Part shown: positions 36,501 through 45,325 of the stretch, in pieces
How the letters are laid out: each line of letters begins with the position of its first letter
How positions within the stretch are numbered: the stretch's first letter is position 1
Origin: Acidicapsa dinghuensis
Lineage (GTDB): Bacteria; Acidobacteriota; Terriglobia; Terriglobales; Acidobacteriaceae
NCBI RefSeq assembly: GCF_025685685.1
Contig: NZ_JAGSYH010000004.1
Span: forward strand, 903,386-967,385
Reading direction: 5' to 3'
DNA: 64,000 nt
The notes under the pieces: generated by a model
What the model saw: only the letters and a program-made list of their open reading frames with translations
Told to the model about the DNA's origin: nothing
Database searches by the model: none
Translations under genes and position numbers: made by a program

Positions 36501-36862
36501 AGCGCCTCATGTGTCGCAGGAGCAAACGCCGCAAACTCCGTCCGTACGACGTAACGCCCGTTCTGAGGAATCGTCATCGACCACGCACCCGTGATATCGG
36601 TCGTCGTGGCGAAGCGCTTGCCAGTCAAGGTATTGGTGGCGGTCACGGCAACGCCTGGCAAAGGAACGTTGCCCGATTTGATCGTTCCACGAAGCACGCC
36701 TCCTGCATTTGCGGAAACAGCACCGGTTGTCTGCGAAACTGGCGGCACCGTCTGGGCCTTAACCAACGCAGGAAAGAGGTACGGCATAACTGTAAGCATT
36801 AAGGCTGCGCTGATTAGGCGCGTTCCGCATAGGGAACTCCTGTAGTGTCGATTGCCGCACAT
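33584..36862 (-). CDS. TonB-dependent receptor with glycine-rich insert
   Basis: About 1092 residues. A signal peptide (LISAALMLTVMPYLFPALVKAQ) leads into a carboxypeptidase-regulatory-like domain (GVLRGTIKSGNVPLPGVAVTATN). A linker then carries a striking Gly/Phe-rich tract (residues about 230-270, repeats of GGPGGFGG) before the plug and barrel, which end in the aromatic FQFLARFRF. It should import an unknown bulky ligand across the outer membrane. The start is uncertain. ATG 36862 gives a sensible signal peptide but has no good ribosome site, and the frame stays open up to a GTG at 37045. It is followed by the VWA gene and is divergent from an XRE regulator. Confidence 0.9.
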   Translation of the reverse strand: MCGNRHYRSSLCGTRLISAALMLTVMPYLFPALVKAQTVPPVSQTTGAVSANAGGVLRGTIKSGNVPLPGVAVTATNTLTGKRFATTTDITGAWSMTIPQNGRYVVRTEFAAFAPATHEALLNAASHEAVLNFDLLLASRAAQQTAREDQQAQAQQVTQAIRQLTGSGAESLNLINSLAAGTDAAEGGTTATGAALPSAAESTSAGSDSVAVNGQSGQVSPLAGLDPDRIRDAIETMRSQGGGGFFGGPGFGGPGGFGGGPGGFGGFGGRGNFRGFRPDQPHGAIYWNGNNSALNAEPFSLRGQESTQPNYGSNQFGITLMGEPFIPKLVKPSGKDTVFLNISGTRSSTPFDQYAVVPTQAQRGSCSNTLTSSQSAACNLLTFFPLPNLTNNESYNYYFASTAQSNSTQAGFRYMRAFGPNASLPSGGGRGGGRRGNSNQGLRQSVNANVNWSDSASDNVNIFPELGGKTASHNYSVQTGYSLGYKRINDNLTAGWNRAVSQATNFFTNGTDIATQIGVLGPSGTALNASPLNYGVPNIVLSGTTGLSEQQPSFRIQQTISVSDVFSVRHGKHNYRFGGDYRRVHQDVLGSSNATGTFNFTGDTPDDAIDALLNDQPTSSTIQSAIAKDYLRQNTWDVYALDDFRALSYLTLNYGVRYEYFSPVSEKFNHLSEIAANPDFTQITEIYPGCTGLYCGSLPSTLVYPFRTGFAPRVAIALRLPKSTVLRASYGINFTNSQFASFATSMAHQPPFANVQTNTTIPITLENGFPVPESEQAPNYAVSPHYTLPYIQVWNIDVQKTLPWGIVINAGYNGSKGTHLDDKIAPYPVTQTSSFAQNPLPFQYEFSSAFSNFNNATLRVRKRLERGVSLGAYYQYSHSIDDAGALGGASTVVAQNWQNIVEDEGNSSIDQRHRLTGDYLIELPFGKDKAFLTGGGFASRALEGLSISGSFTFATGTPLNPTFQATGSELLTNTAGSERPNRTPGISFTTGGGSQLRWFNTAAFSTSPPANGIGNASRNSIPGPGTVSNNMSFSKTEQLGDTRSLEVRATANNVFNTVQFSGVDTNVQSPTFGQVSTTTGMRSFQFLARFRF

Positions 36863-36992
36863 TCTGGCTGAACTCAATCTGCGCTCCAGTGGTAGCCCGT
36901 CTGCTCTGGTCTGACGTACATGACACAAATAAGGTTTACGGTTCGTGAAACCTCCCCACTGTCTCAGCGACCTACTCCAATAATGCCGCTCC

Positions 36993-37002
36993 GGTACCGG
37001 AT
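36993..37002. promoter_or_regulatory. Perfect palindrome CCGGTACCGG upstream of TonB receptor
   Basis: A 10-bp perfect palindrome (12 bp with the flanking T/A) in the divergent region between the receptor and the XRE regulator. It resembles the core of an operator but is unlike the LacI-type sites. Support is symmetry and position only. Confidence 0.35.
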
Positions 37003-37126
37003 CACGTGAAAGTTCCTTGAGAGCTATTGCGTTCGCCGAAATCACATGTTAACTATTAAATCAACACCCGGACAGATCGCTATCCCTTACGATTTCCGGG
37101 CGCGAGACATAACCTGGGGTTTCATT

Positions 37127-37474
37127 ATGAACATTGGCACCACTATCCGCGGTCATCGGTTGCAGAAAGGATTGTCGCAGGGCGACATCGAGAAGAAGAC
37201 CGGCTTGCTTCGCTGTTATCTCTCCAGGGTTGAGAACGGGCACACCGTTCCTTCGCTCGATACACTGGCAAAAATCGCCCTGGCGCTCGACCTGCCCATC
37301 GCCTCTTTTTTTGCGGAAGACTCTCTCAACCGGGAACTGAATACGCAAAAGCTCTCGGATGATGAACTACGCTTTCTTACGCAAATTCGCCGCTATTCCA
37401 CCAATCTGAATGAGAGCGACCGGAAACTTTTGCTCGCGATGGTCAAAAAGTTTGCTGCCACCGCGGCGCATTGA
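37127..37474 (+). CDS. XRE-family helix-turn-helix regulator
   Basis: A 115-residue DNA-binding protein. The HTH_3 domain spans residues 3-60 (IGTTIRGHRLQKGLSQGDIEKKTGLLRCYLSRVENG, then PSLDTLAKIALALDLPIASFF). A short helical tail follows and may dimerise. ATG 37127 is chosen because it starts directly at the domain; the open frame reaches back to 37046. It is divergent from the TonB receptor-VWA operon and could control it. Similar short XRE proteins are common beside acidobacterial receptors. Convergent with the rhomboid gene, with 17 bases between stops. Confidence 0.9.
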   Translation: MNIGTTIRGHRLQKGLSQGDIEKKTGLLRCYLSRVENGHTVPSLDTLAKIALALDLPIASFFAEDSLNRELNTQKLSDDELRFLTQIRRYSTNLNESDRKLLLAMVKKFAATAAH

Positions 37475-37491
37475 TAGAGCGCAGATTGCCG

Positions 37492-38379
37492 CTACCGCGT
37501 GATCCAGACCGACTTGGGAAACACGGAACTCAGATAGAATCCGAAAAACACCAGCACTGCTGTCATCATCCCAATCGCAACGCGTCTGCGCAGCAGAAAC
37601 AGCGGTTTGGGAGAGCCGAGTTTCGGGACTAATGGCAATGCAAACAGAATTCCGCCGAGAAAACCTCCCAGGTGGGCCATATTGTCTATGCGCACTGCGG
37701 TACCCACTGCAAGACTGCCAAAACCAATTACAAAGTTAATAGCAGCAAAGTAAATGACCATTCGCCGAAGCCCGGCCAGTTCAGATGGCGGAACCGGCAG
37801 TCTCGGCGACTTCAGCAAGAGAATCAAAACTCCAGCGATACCAAAAACCGCTCCGGAGGCTCCAGCCCCAACGAGGCTGCCCGAGCCGAAAGCCATATCG
37901 ACCCCAATCGAGAGCAGATTGCCGGCCGCTCCAGACAGTACATACGCTGCCAGCACGCCAAATGGACCGATAAGAGGCTCTCCCAGCAGGCCAAGGTTCC
38001 AAAGACACCACATGTTTGTAGCCAGATGGATGATGCCCACATGAACAAACATCGCTGTCACGATACGCCACCACTCACCGTAGTAAAGAACCTGATAGGG
38101 GTTGTTGGCGCCCCAAAGCAGCAATTGCCGGACATTCGGAGCCATCAGGGACGCATGTGTGAACAGCATGCCGAGAAACACCGCACAGTTAATCCCAACG
38201 AGCGTATAAGTTGCAGGTGCATAGGCCCATGAGCGCTTTATGCTTTTTCGGACAGGCGCTTCAGTCTGGCCTGGCAACGGATCGCGAACAGAATCGAAGC
38301 CGGCCTGAGATTCCGGAGGCAGAATCTCGGGTGTCTGGGCCGGGTAACCCGGTGAGGGATTTGGAGAAAAACTGCCCAT
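37492..38379 (-). CDS. Rhomboid-family intramembrane serine protease
   Basis: A 295-residue membrane protein with a proline-rich cytoplasmic N-terminus (about 55 residues) and six membrane segments. The catalytic Ser lies in GASGAVFGIAG and the His in NMAHLGGFLGG; the conserved HLATNMWCLWNLG segment provides the helix-2 His and Asn. Rhomboids cut transmembrane substrates within the membrane. The substrate is unknown. The gene stands alone and ends 17 bases from the XRE stop. Confidence 0.94.
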   Translation of the reverse strand: MGSFSPNPSPGYPAQTPEILPPESQAGFDSVRDPLPGQTEAPVRKSIKRSWAYAPATYTLVGINCAVFLGMLFTHASLMAPNVRQLLLWGANNPYQVLYYGEWWRIVTAMFVHVGIIHLATNMWCLWNLGLLGEPLIGPFGVLAAYVLSGAAGNLLSIGVDMAFGSGSLVGAGASGAVFGIAGVLILLLKSPRLPVPPSELAGLRRMVIYFAAINFVIGFGSLAVGTAVRIDNMAHLGGFLGGILFALPLVPKLGSPKPLFLLRRRVAIGMMTAVLVFFGFYLSSVFPKSVWITR

Positions 38380-38572
38380 AACTTTACTCTAGTGACCTTC
38401 TGCAAGACTGGCAACGCACCGCCTACCAGATGAGACCAAACAAGCCAGAATCAGGCAGCTCTTTCGATGTACCCTGAGAAGTGCATAATCCATCTCCGCC
38501 ACCCTCAGAACTAAAGTATCTGCAGGACACCCCACAGCCGCATCGTTTCCGAGAGAAATCATCTAATTTTCT

Positions 38573-40150
38573 ATGAGTATTGATCTGAAGCCCATACGCC
38601 GCGCGCTCCTTAGCGTGACTGATAAAACCGGTCTCATTCCCTTTGCCCAGGCACTGGCAGCCTATGGCGTTGAACTCATCTCCACTGGTGGCACTGCCCG
38701 CACTCTCCGCGAAGCCGGCCTTAAGGTTCTCGACATTAGCGAACTAACCGGCTTTCCGGAAATGCTCGATGGCCGCGTCAAGACATTGCATCCTCGCGTG
38801 CACGGCGGCTTACTATATATCCGCGGCAAAGCCGAGCATGAATCTGCCGTTGCCGAACATGGCATACAGCCCATCGACATGGTCGTGGTCAACCTGTACG
38901 CATTTGAGAAGACAGCCGCGCAGCCCGCAGTCGCTTTCGGCCATCTCATTGAAAACATAGACATTGGCGGCCCATCAATGGTGCGTTCGGCTGCCAAGAA
39001 TTTCGAAGACGTTGCCATCATCACCAATCCCGGCGATTACATCACTTTGGCCGAAGAACTTCACACAAACCAGGGAAGCCTCGGCCGGGCTACACGGTGG
39101 CGTCTAGCTCGTAAAGCTTTTGCTCTCACCGCCGCGTATGACACGGCCATCGCCAATGCTTTGGACCGGGTTCAAGAAGTACCCTCCCCTGAAGCTCCAG
39201 CCGCCTTCGAAACATCTGCGCTTCCATTAACTCTGCGCATCAACCTGCCGCAGGTTACGCCATTGCGCTACGGCGAAAATCCACACCAGCGGGCTGCTCT
39301 CTATGCCGACGGCTCCGGACTTGGCATCGCTAACGCAATCCAGCTCCAGGGTAAGGAATTGAGCTACAACAATCTGGTCGATCTGGAAGCATGCTGGGCG
39401 CTTGCTTCCGAGTTCCCTGATCCTTTTGTCGCGATCATTAAGCATACAAACCCTTGTGGCGCTGCCACTGGCTCAACGGTCCGCGATGCCTATGAAAAAG
39501 CTCTCACGGCCGACCCGGTTTCAGCCTTCGGCAGCGTTATCGGAATCAATCGCGAAGTAGATACAGAGGCAGCCGAGGTCATTGCAAAACTCTTCGTTGA
39601 GGCTATCGCCGCACCATCCTTTACATCCGAATCGAGAGCTGTATTCGCCACCAAGAAGAATCTGCGCCTGGTGGAAGTGAAACCAGCCCCAGCATCTCCA
39701 GTGGTCAAGCAGGTTTCAGGAGGCATGTTGTTGCAGGATTCCGACGCAGCGCAAATTTCGGAAGCCGACCTGAAGATTGTCACCGGACGCAAGCCTACAC
39801 CTGATGAAATGGCCAGTCTTCTTTTTGCATGGCGTATCTGCAAACACGTCAAATCAAATGCGATCGTTTACGCAAAGGGCGGACAGACACTTGGCATCGG
39901 TGCTGGCCAGATGAGCCGTGTCGATGCAGCTCGTTTCGGCGCAATGAAGGCGATTTTACCTCTGACCGGATGTGTCGCCGCCTCTGATGCCTTCTTTCCC
40001 TTCCCCGACGGCCTCGAAGTTCTCGTAGCCTCTGGAGCTACGGCAGTCATTCAGCCCGGTGGTTCGGTTAAGGACGCCGAAGTGATCGCCGCTGCGGACC
40101 GGCTGGGAATTGCCATGGTCTTTACGGGAGTTCGCCACTTCCGGCATTGA
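38573..40150 (+). CDS. purH: Bifunctional AICAR formyltransferase / IMP cyclohydrolase
   Basis: A 525-residue enzyme for the last two steps of IMP synthesis, of the usual family length. The N-terminal MGS-like cyclohydrolase domain begins [17 protein letters not shown] and includes STGGTARTL and [14 protein letters not shown]. The C-terminal formyltransferase domain carries [11 protein letters not shown] and the catalytic KHTNPCG, ending with GVRHFRH. ATG 38573 follows an AT-rich leader with GAGAG about 19 bases upstream. It stands alone, not in a pur operon. The 192 bases before it show no purine riboswitch that I could recognise. Confidence 0.98.
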   Translation: MSIDLKPIRRALLSVTDKTGLIPFAQALAAYGVELISTGGTARTLREAGLKVLDISELTGFPEMLDGRVKTLHPRVHGGLLYIRGKAEHESAVAEHGIQPIDMVVVNLYAFEKTAAQPAVAFGHLIENIDIGGPSMVRSAAKNFEDVAIITNPGDYITLAEELHTNQGSLGRATRWRLARKAFALTAAYDTAIANALDRVQEVPSPEAPAAFETSALPLTLRINLPQVTPLRYGENPHQRAALYADGSGLGIANAIQLQGKELSYNNLVDLEACWALASEFPDPFVAIIKHTNPCGAATGSTVRDAYEKALTADPVSAFGSVIGINREVDTEAAEVIAKLFVEAIAAPSFTSESRAVFATKKNLRLVEVKPAPASPVVKQVSGGMLLQDSDAAQISEADLKIVTGRKPTPDEMASLLFAWRICKHVKSNAIVYAKGGQTLGIGAGQMSRVDAARFGAMKAILPLTGCVAASDAFFPFPDGLEVLVASGATAVIQPGGSVKDAEVIAAADRLGIAMVFTGVRHFRH

Positions 40151-40201
40151 GACGTCGCTTAATATGGCGATCCATGCCGAAATATGTACTATTTGGGAAC
40201 G

Positions 40202-40231
40202 CCAAATTGCCCTATCTTCAGGGCAGTTTGG
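40202..40231 (+). terminator. Hairpin after purH
   Basis: A 12-bp stem with one G-T pair (CCAAATTGCCCT with AGGGCAGTTTGG) and a six-base loop, 51 bases past the purH stop. The T-tract that follows is weak (CCTATTTG), so termination may be partial. Confidence 0.5.
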
Positions 40232-40411
40232 CCTATTTGCCCGCCAGCGAGCCATCTGAACCTTTTGCGGGATACAATCGTCCAATACGATGGGTATGCC
40301 TAGATTCTTCGTGGGCCTGAACCAGCAGACCAGCAAACAGTGGCTGCAGCCTCACGCCAGCCCGGCAAACCCATCAAGACCCCGCAGCAATCCTTAAGTG
40401 CGGAAGAGAGT

Positions 40412-42607
40412 ATGGGACAGCCTAAGATGACGGACTTGCAGCACTCCGAGTCAACCACCTCCCCGAGCCAAAATTTGAAATGGGCAATAGCCACCGCGAT
40501 CACGGCCACATGCCTTATGCCGGTTGCCTTTGCGCAAAGCAGCAGCTCTACATCTCAAACGCCTAGTAAACCTGCGACTCCCCCAGCTCAGGCGAAATCT
40601 GCTGCAACTACTCCTTCCGGGAACAGCGGTCAAACAGTCGATCGCGCATCGGCCTATTACCACGCCACGCTGGCAGATTCCTATGAGGACATGGCCACAA
40701 ACTACGGCCGTCCGGATTACTTTGCGCGCGCCATCGATGAATACAAGTACGCTCTCAATGCAGATCCCAATTCTTCAGATTTGGCGATCGGGCTTGCCGG
40801 GGTATACCTACGCTCTGGCCATATCTCCGAGGCTATTCAAACCGCCAAAGATCTGATCAAGAAGGACGACAATGACCTAGAAGCTCATAAGCTTCTGGGA
40901 CGCATCTATCTTCGCTCCCTCGGCCAGCAGGACTCCGGCGATAACTCTGCACCGGGCGCTGAAATGCTGAATCTAGCCATCGCGGAGTTCCAGAAGATTG
41001 TCTCGCTAGAACCGAAAAGTGTTGAAGATCATCTACTCCTGGGGCAACTCTATACCGTTAAGCACGACAGCACCGAAGCCGAGGCGCAGTTCAAAGCTGC
41101 TCGCGATATAGAACCGGCCTCCGAAGAGGTTGTGCTCAGCCTGGCTCGTCTTTATGCTGAGTCCGGTGACCTGAAGCATGCAACCGAGATTGTCGAGTCG
41201 GTTCCCGTCGATGACCGAACCACCAAGGAAGAGTATGCTCTCGGCGCCGCTTACGAGCAGCTTAAGCAGCCCAAGAAGGCGATCGCTGCCTATCAGCGCG
41301 CCATCGATATGGAGCCGGACAATCTGGACGCAGCTCACGCCCTTGCTCAAGCTCTCTTGAATGACAACCAGCTCGACGCGGCCCTTAAGGAGTTCAAGCA
41401 ACTGGTTGATGCCGACCCCGAAGATACAAGCTCGCTGGTTCGAATCGCTGAGATCCAGCGCAGGGAGGGCAAATACAGCGAAGCGCTCACCACCATCCGT
41501 CAGGCGCGTACCAAAGACCCGAATTCTCTGGAGGCAGGATACAACGAGGGTTTACTGCTTGATGTTTTGGGCCGGTACGACGACGCGATCACCACTTATC
41601 AAAAGATGGTGGAGCTTACCGAGCATGCAAATGGCGCCTACACGGCGGAGGAGAAATCTAATCGCAGCATCTTCCTCGAGCGTCTGGCCGCGGTCTATCA
41701 CGAAGAAAACAAGACGACGGAAGCCATTGCGACCTACCAGAAGATGATTGATCTGGGCGGCGAATATGCAAAACGTGGTTATCAGGGTGAAGTCGATACT
41801 TATCGCGATGCGAAGATGTTCGATCAGGCGACCGATGTCTGCCGCAAGGCAGTAGCAGCCAATCCGAACGACCGCGACCTGAAACTCCTGCTTGCCTGGG
41901 AATTGGCCGACACCGGCAAACTTGACGAAGGCATAAGCATTACCAGCAGCGTCTTAAACGGCAAACCTTCCGATCGCGAAGTCTACTTGCAGATCTCGCA
42001 GATGCAGGCTCGTCAGAAACACTGGAAGGAAGCTGAAGATGCTCTCGCCAGGGCTGAACCGCTCGCCCAGAAGGACGAGGATAAGATCAATGTGATCTTC
42101 CAGAAAGGCTCCCTAGCCGAACAGGAAAAGCATTACGATCAAGCCGAACAGTACTTCCACAAGGTACTGGAAATCGACCCCAACAATGCCATCACGCTTA
42201 ACAATCTCGGCTACATGCTGGCGGACAAAACTAATCGTTACCAGGATGCCCTGAAGTATGTTCGCAAAGCAGTTGAATTGGAGCCAATGAACGGAGCCTA
42301 CCTCGACTCCTTAGGTTGGATCTACTTCAAGATGGGCGAATACGAATCTGCGGAAGACAACCTGCGTAAGGCTGTCGAGCGTACCTCAACCGACCCCACG
42401 GTCCACGATCATTTGGGCGACCTGTACGAAAAAACCGGACGTATTCGCCTCGCGGCTGCGCAATGGGAGATCTCCTTGAGCGAATTTTCGAAGTCCGCGC
42501 CTGCCGATGTGGAACAATCCGAAGTTGCCAAGGTGCAGAAAAAGCTGGAAGGCGCACGAGTCAAACTGGCCAAACAAGAAAACATCAGCAACGACAAGAA
42601 TCCATAA
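40412..42607 (+). CDS. Large exported TPR protein (731 aa)
   Basis: After a hydrophobic export segment (WAIATAITATCLMPVAFAQ, about residues 30-48) and a Ser/Thr/Pro linker come about fifteen tetratricopeptide repeats. Examples are DYFARAIDEYKYALNADPNS, EEYALGAAYEQLKQPKKAIAAY and ALKYVRKAVELEPMNGAYL. There is no catalytic domain, so it should be an assembly or docking scaffold in the periplasm. ATG 40412 is preferred to the open frame from 40340: it has GGAAG upstream and begins nearer the export segment. Convergent with the sugar-binding lipoprotein gene. Confidence 0.88.
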   Translation: MGQPKMTDLQHSESTTSPSQNLKWAIATAITATCLMPVAFAQSSSSTSQTPSKPATPPAQAKSAATTPSGNSGQTVDRASAYYHATLADSYEDMATNYGRPDYFARAIDEYKYALNADPNSSDLAIGLAGVYLRSGHISEAIQTAKDLIKKDDNDLEAHKLLGRIYLRSLGQQDSGDNSAPGAEMLNLAIAEFQKIVSLEPKSVEDHLLLGQLYTVKHDSTEAEAQFKAARDIEPASEEVVLSLARLYAESGDLKHATEIVESVPVDDRTTKEEYALGAAYEQLKQPKKAIAAYQRAIDMEPDNLDAAHALAQALLNDNQLDAALKEFKQLVDADPEDTSSLVRIAEIQRREGKYSEALTTIRQARTKDPNSLEAGYNEGLLLDVLGRYDDAITTYQKMVELTEHANGAYTAEEKSNRSIFLERLAAVYHEENKTTEAIATYQKMIDLGGEYAKRGYQGEVDTYRDAKMFDQATDVCRKAVAANPNDRDLKLLLAWELADTGKLDEGISITSSVLNGKPSDREVYLQISQMQARQKHWKEAEDALARAEPLAQKDEDKINVIFQKGSLAEQEKHYDQAEQYFHKVLEIDPNNAITLNNLGYMLADKTNRYQDALKYVRKAVELEPMNGAYLDSLGWIYFKMGEYESAEDNLRKAVERTSTDPTVHDHLGDLYEKTGRIRLAAAQWEISLSEFSKSAPADVEQSEVAKVQKKLEGARVKLAKQENISNDKNP

Positions 42608-42628
42608 AGTTCAATCGTTCCCTGACGT

Positions 42629-42658
42629 AAAGAGCCGCGAACCTAACCGCGGCTCTTT
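42629..42658. terminator. Bidirectional terminator between TPR gene and binding-protein gene
   Basis: Perfect 11-bp stem AAAGAGCCGCG/CGCGGCTCTTT with an eight-base loop, placed between two convergent stops (42607 and 42679). The A and T ends of the stem act as tails on either strand. Confidence 0.85.
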
Positions 42659-42678
42659 CATTTGACCGCCCGGCATCC

Positions 42679-43668
42679 TTACTGCTGATGCTCCGACGCC
42701 GACTTGGCATAGATGTCCACATTCGCCTTATCGACCAGTGCGGAACCTGTGTCGATAAATACTGGATACTCGGAGAACGCATCCACAGAATAATCCTTGG
42801 TCAACGAGGTGGGTTTGTTGTGGAATATCTCATCCAGTTCCTTCAAACCAACAAAACCCATTGTGTAAGGCTTCTGTGAAATTGTCGCCTCAATCGTTCC
42901 ATCCTTGATCTCGCTCAAGGTATCTGGCTGCACGTCCCACGCGAGTACAGTACGATCAGTGGCCTTCTGGCGGCGCACAGCGTCCGCAACACTCTTACCC
43001 GAAGAAGCTTCCAGACAAACGAACGCTGCTATACGCGCCACACCCGTTTGAGATAGGTACTGCTGCGTATTGTCAAATGCATTCCGCGCATCGCCTTTGA
43101 TATCGACCACATCCAGGATCTTGATGTCGGGATAGCGCGCGAAAACATCCTTGAATCCCTTCAGTCGATCATCCAGATTAGGTTGTCCCGGCATAGAGAA
43201 GAAGACCACATTTCCTCGACCGCCGATTTTCTCAGCCACGCGCTCGCCGCCCAGATGGCCAGCGTCCAGATTGTTTGTGCCGATGAAAAATAGTCGCCTG
43301 CTTGATGGTGCATCTGAATCAAATGTGATGACCGGAATTCCGGCGTTAACAGCGGCATCAATTCCAGGCTTTAGCAGGGCTTCATCTGCAACGGATATCA
43401 GAATGCCAGAGGGCTTCGCAGAGACGACACGATTCAACTCCTTCAACTCCGCCTGAGGATCGTAGTTATCGGGTCCTGCGACTTGTGCGGTCACATGGTA
43501 TCGCGCTGCGGCAGCATTGAATCCGCCAATTGCCGTCTTCCAATAATCGAGATTTAGATTCGCTGCAATCAGATAGTAGGTTTCAGATTTAGAGTGGCGG
43601 CTGCAGCTCGTGAGCAATAACAACGTTGGGGCAAGCACAAAGGCAATCACTCTTTTGACCGATGGCAT
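42679..43668 (-). CDS. Sugar-type ABC substrate-binding lipoprotein, orphan
   Basis: A 329-residue periplasmic binding protein of the ribose/LacI fold (Peripla_BP_4). The lipobox LLLLTSCS gives an acylated Cys at about residue 22. Domain landmarks are ETYYLIAANLNLDYWKTAIGGFNAAA, PSGILISVADEALL, IPVITFDSDAPSSRRLFFIGT and VLAWDVQPDTLSEIKDG. It should bind a pentose, hexose or related small ligand (AI-2-like binding is possible). No ABC permease or ATPase gene is near, so it serves a distant transporter or acts as a sensor domain. The gene is monocistronic and divergent from dgt. Confidence 0.92.
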   Translation of the reverse strand: MPSVKRVIAFVLAPTLLLLTSCSRHSKSETYYLIAANLNLDYWKTAIGGFNAAAARYHVTAQVAGPDNYDPQAELKELNRVVSAKPSGILISVADEALLKPGIDAAVNAGIPVITFDSDAPSSRRLFFIGTNNLDAGHLGGERVAEKIGGRGNVVFFSMPGQPNLDDRLKGFKDVFARYPDIKILDVVDIKGDARNAFDNTQQYLSQTGVARIAAFVCLEASSGKSVADAVRRQKATDRTVLAWDVQPDTLSEIKDGTIEATISQKPYTMGFVGLKELDEIFHNKPTSLTKDYSVDAFSEYPVFIDTGSALVDKANVDIYAKSASEHQQ

Positions 43669-43859
43669 AATCGTATCCCTCCTGGCTGAATATGAAGCCG
43701 CTACTCGATAGCATGATCTCCGTAAGAAGTGATAGCTCTTTCGAAACAGGCTTAGATCGCTGCTTCAAAGAACCGGGAAGTGTACTCCGCTTCGAAAACA
43801 ATGTCCAACGCGTTTCCGCTCACGCGCAGCAACACGGTACTCTAGAGGGGGCTTGAGCC

Positions 43860-45056
43860 ATGACGAAAATGCCAACGGACGATTCGCTCTTTACTCTCCT
43901 GCCATCTGTCGGCGTTCATACAAATTCCGCCGTGGAGCTATCTCGTCGCGCATGGCCAGAACCCGATCACTCCTACCGCTCTCCATTTCTGAGAGATGTC
44001 GGACGGATACTCCACGCTAAGGCCTTTCGCAGGCTTGCCGGAAAGACCCAGGTATTCACTCGGCTTAACTCCGAGAGCGACCACACCCGCAGCCGGCTGA
44101 CTCACACGCTTGAGGTGGCGCAAATCGCGCGAACTATTGCATCGAATCTCGGCCTAAACGCGCAATTGGCAGAGGCTCTTGCGCTGGTGCACGATATCGG
44201 GCATCCTCCTTTCGGACACGCAGGAGAAAAAGCTCTTGACGAAATCCTCCGCGCAAATGCCGAGTACGATGCATACAGTGCTCAAACCGGCTTTGATCAC
44301 AATCTGCATGCCCTTCGCATCGTCACGACCTTTGAAGAGCGATATCCGGCGTTTCCTGGGCTCAATCTCACTCTCGGCGTACGTGAAGGCATCATTAAGC
44401 ATTCTCGTGATTATTCCTGTGCTAATTTCCCTGAGCTGAAGGAGTACTTTCTGGATCAGTTCCCTCCTCTTGAAGCGCAGATTATCGACTTGGCAGATGA
44501 GATTGCTTATCTGACCGCAGACCTCGAGGATGGTCTCGCCTCCGGCATTCTCGATCTTGAGCATATGCGCAGCGAGCTCCATTTGTTCGCAACGCTCTTC
44601 GATACCGCAACGCAGAGGTACCCCACAGCAGTTCCCCGTTTGCGCAGCAATGAAGCGATCAAGGAAATGCTGAATAACTTCGCAACCGATCTGATGAGTG
44701 AGACCTATCGCACCACATGCGAACTAGGTATCGAGACGCTGGAGCAACTTCGTCAGGCTCCCTGCAGAGTGGCACAATTCAGCGCTGAAATGGAATCCAA
44801 CCGGCTTCAGGTCAAGCAATATCTCTATAAACACCTGTACAATTCAACCGACCTGGCCGTAGAGCATGCTCACGCCTCCGAAGTCATAAAAACTCTGTTC
44901 ACCGTCTGGGTCAAAGATCCCTCTCATCTGCCTGAAGATCATCAGCGACGTGTAGAAGCCGAGGGAGTTACAAGAGCTGTGGCAGACTACATCGCTGGCA
45001 TGACCGATGCGTACATCGAACAGGCATGGCAGTCTTACCTCATTTCTCGCAACTAG
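43860..45056 (+). CDS. dgt: Deoxyguanosinetriphosphate triphosphohydrolase
   Basis: A 398-residue HD-domain enzyme that hydrolyses dGTP (or dNTPs) to the nucleoside and triphosphate. The HD metal site is complete: first His in SRLTHTLEVAQIAR, the His-Asp pair in ALALVHDIGHPPFGHAGE, and a later Asp in IDLADEIAYLTADLEDG. The region AKAFRRLAGKTQVF near residue 55 is the family N-terminal signature. GAGGGGG lies nine bases upstream of the ATG. The enzyme belongs to the shorter dNTPase group rather than the 505-residue E. coli form. Confidence 0.95.
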   Translation: MTKMPTDDSLFTLLPSVGVHTNSAVELSRRAWPEPDHSYRSPFLRDVGRILHAKAFRRLAGKTQVFTRLNSESDHTRSRLTHTLEVAQIARTIASNLGLNAQLAEALALVHDIGHPPFGHAGEKALDEILRANAEYDAYSAQTGFDHNLHALRIVTTFEERYPAFPGLNLTLGVREGIIKHSRDYSCANFPELKEYFLDQFPPLEAQIIDLADEIAYLTADLEDGLASGILDLEHMRSELHLFATLFDTATQRYPTAVPRLRSNEAIKEMLNNFATDLMSETYRTTCELGIETLEQLRQAPCRVAQFSAEMESNRLQVKQYLYKHLYNSTDLAVEHAHASEVIKTLFTVWVKDPSHLPEDHQRRVEAEGVTRAVADYIAGMTDAYIEQAWQSYLISRN

Positions 45057-45195
45057 TGAGAAGAGCAAAGAAGCAACATCGTCCCGGTCGTGATCGGCAT
45101 CCAAGCCAGCGCTCGTTGATCCAGCCAAACAACGCGGCTATTCCAACCAGAACGCCAAGAAGTTGCAGAGTGGATATGCAAGCTCCACAAGCAAG
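45057..45195 (-). pseudogene. Decayed N-terminal fragment of a CPA1-type Na+/H+ antiporter
   Basis: On the minus strand one frame reads LQLLGVLVGIAALFGWINERWL, then shifts frame into MPITTGTMLLL. This joins to the classic first transmembrane segments of CPA1 sodium/proton antiporters (AALFGWxN...LPxTxGxM). There is no start codon, the frame is broken at about 45098, and the rest of the antiporter is missing. It lies in the 269-base gap between dgt and the Asd-like gene, which otherwise shows nothing. The call rests on one short conserved motif. Confidence 0.45.
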
Positions 45196-45325
45196 TCCCG
45201 GATCTCAGCACCGGCAGCGTTCCACAACGCAACTGCTGAAGTTGCGGCATTGATTTACCGGCACAGACCGCATGGTCGGCGTGATTTGAAAACTTACAGC
45301 ACCAACAAACTCGGGATTATACCCG

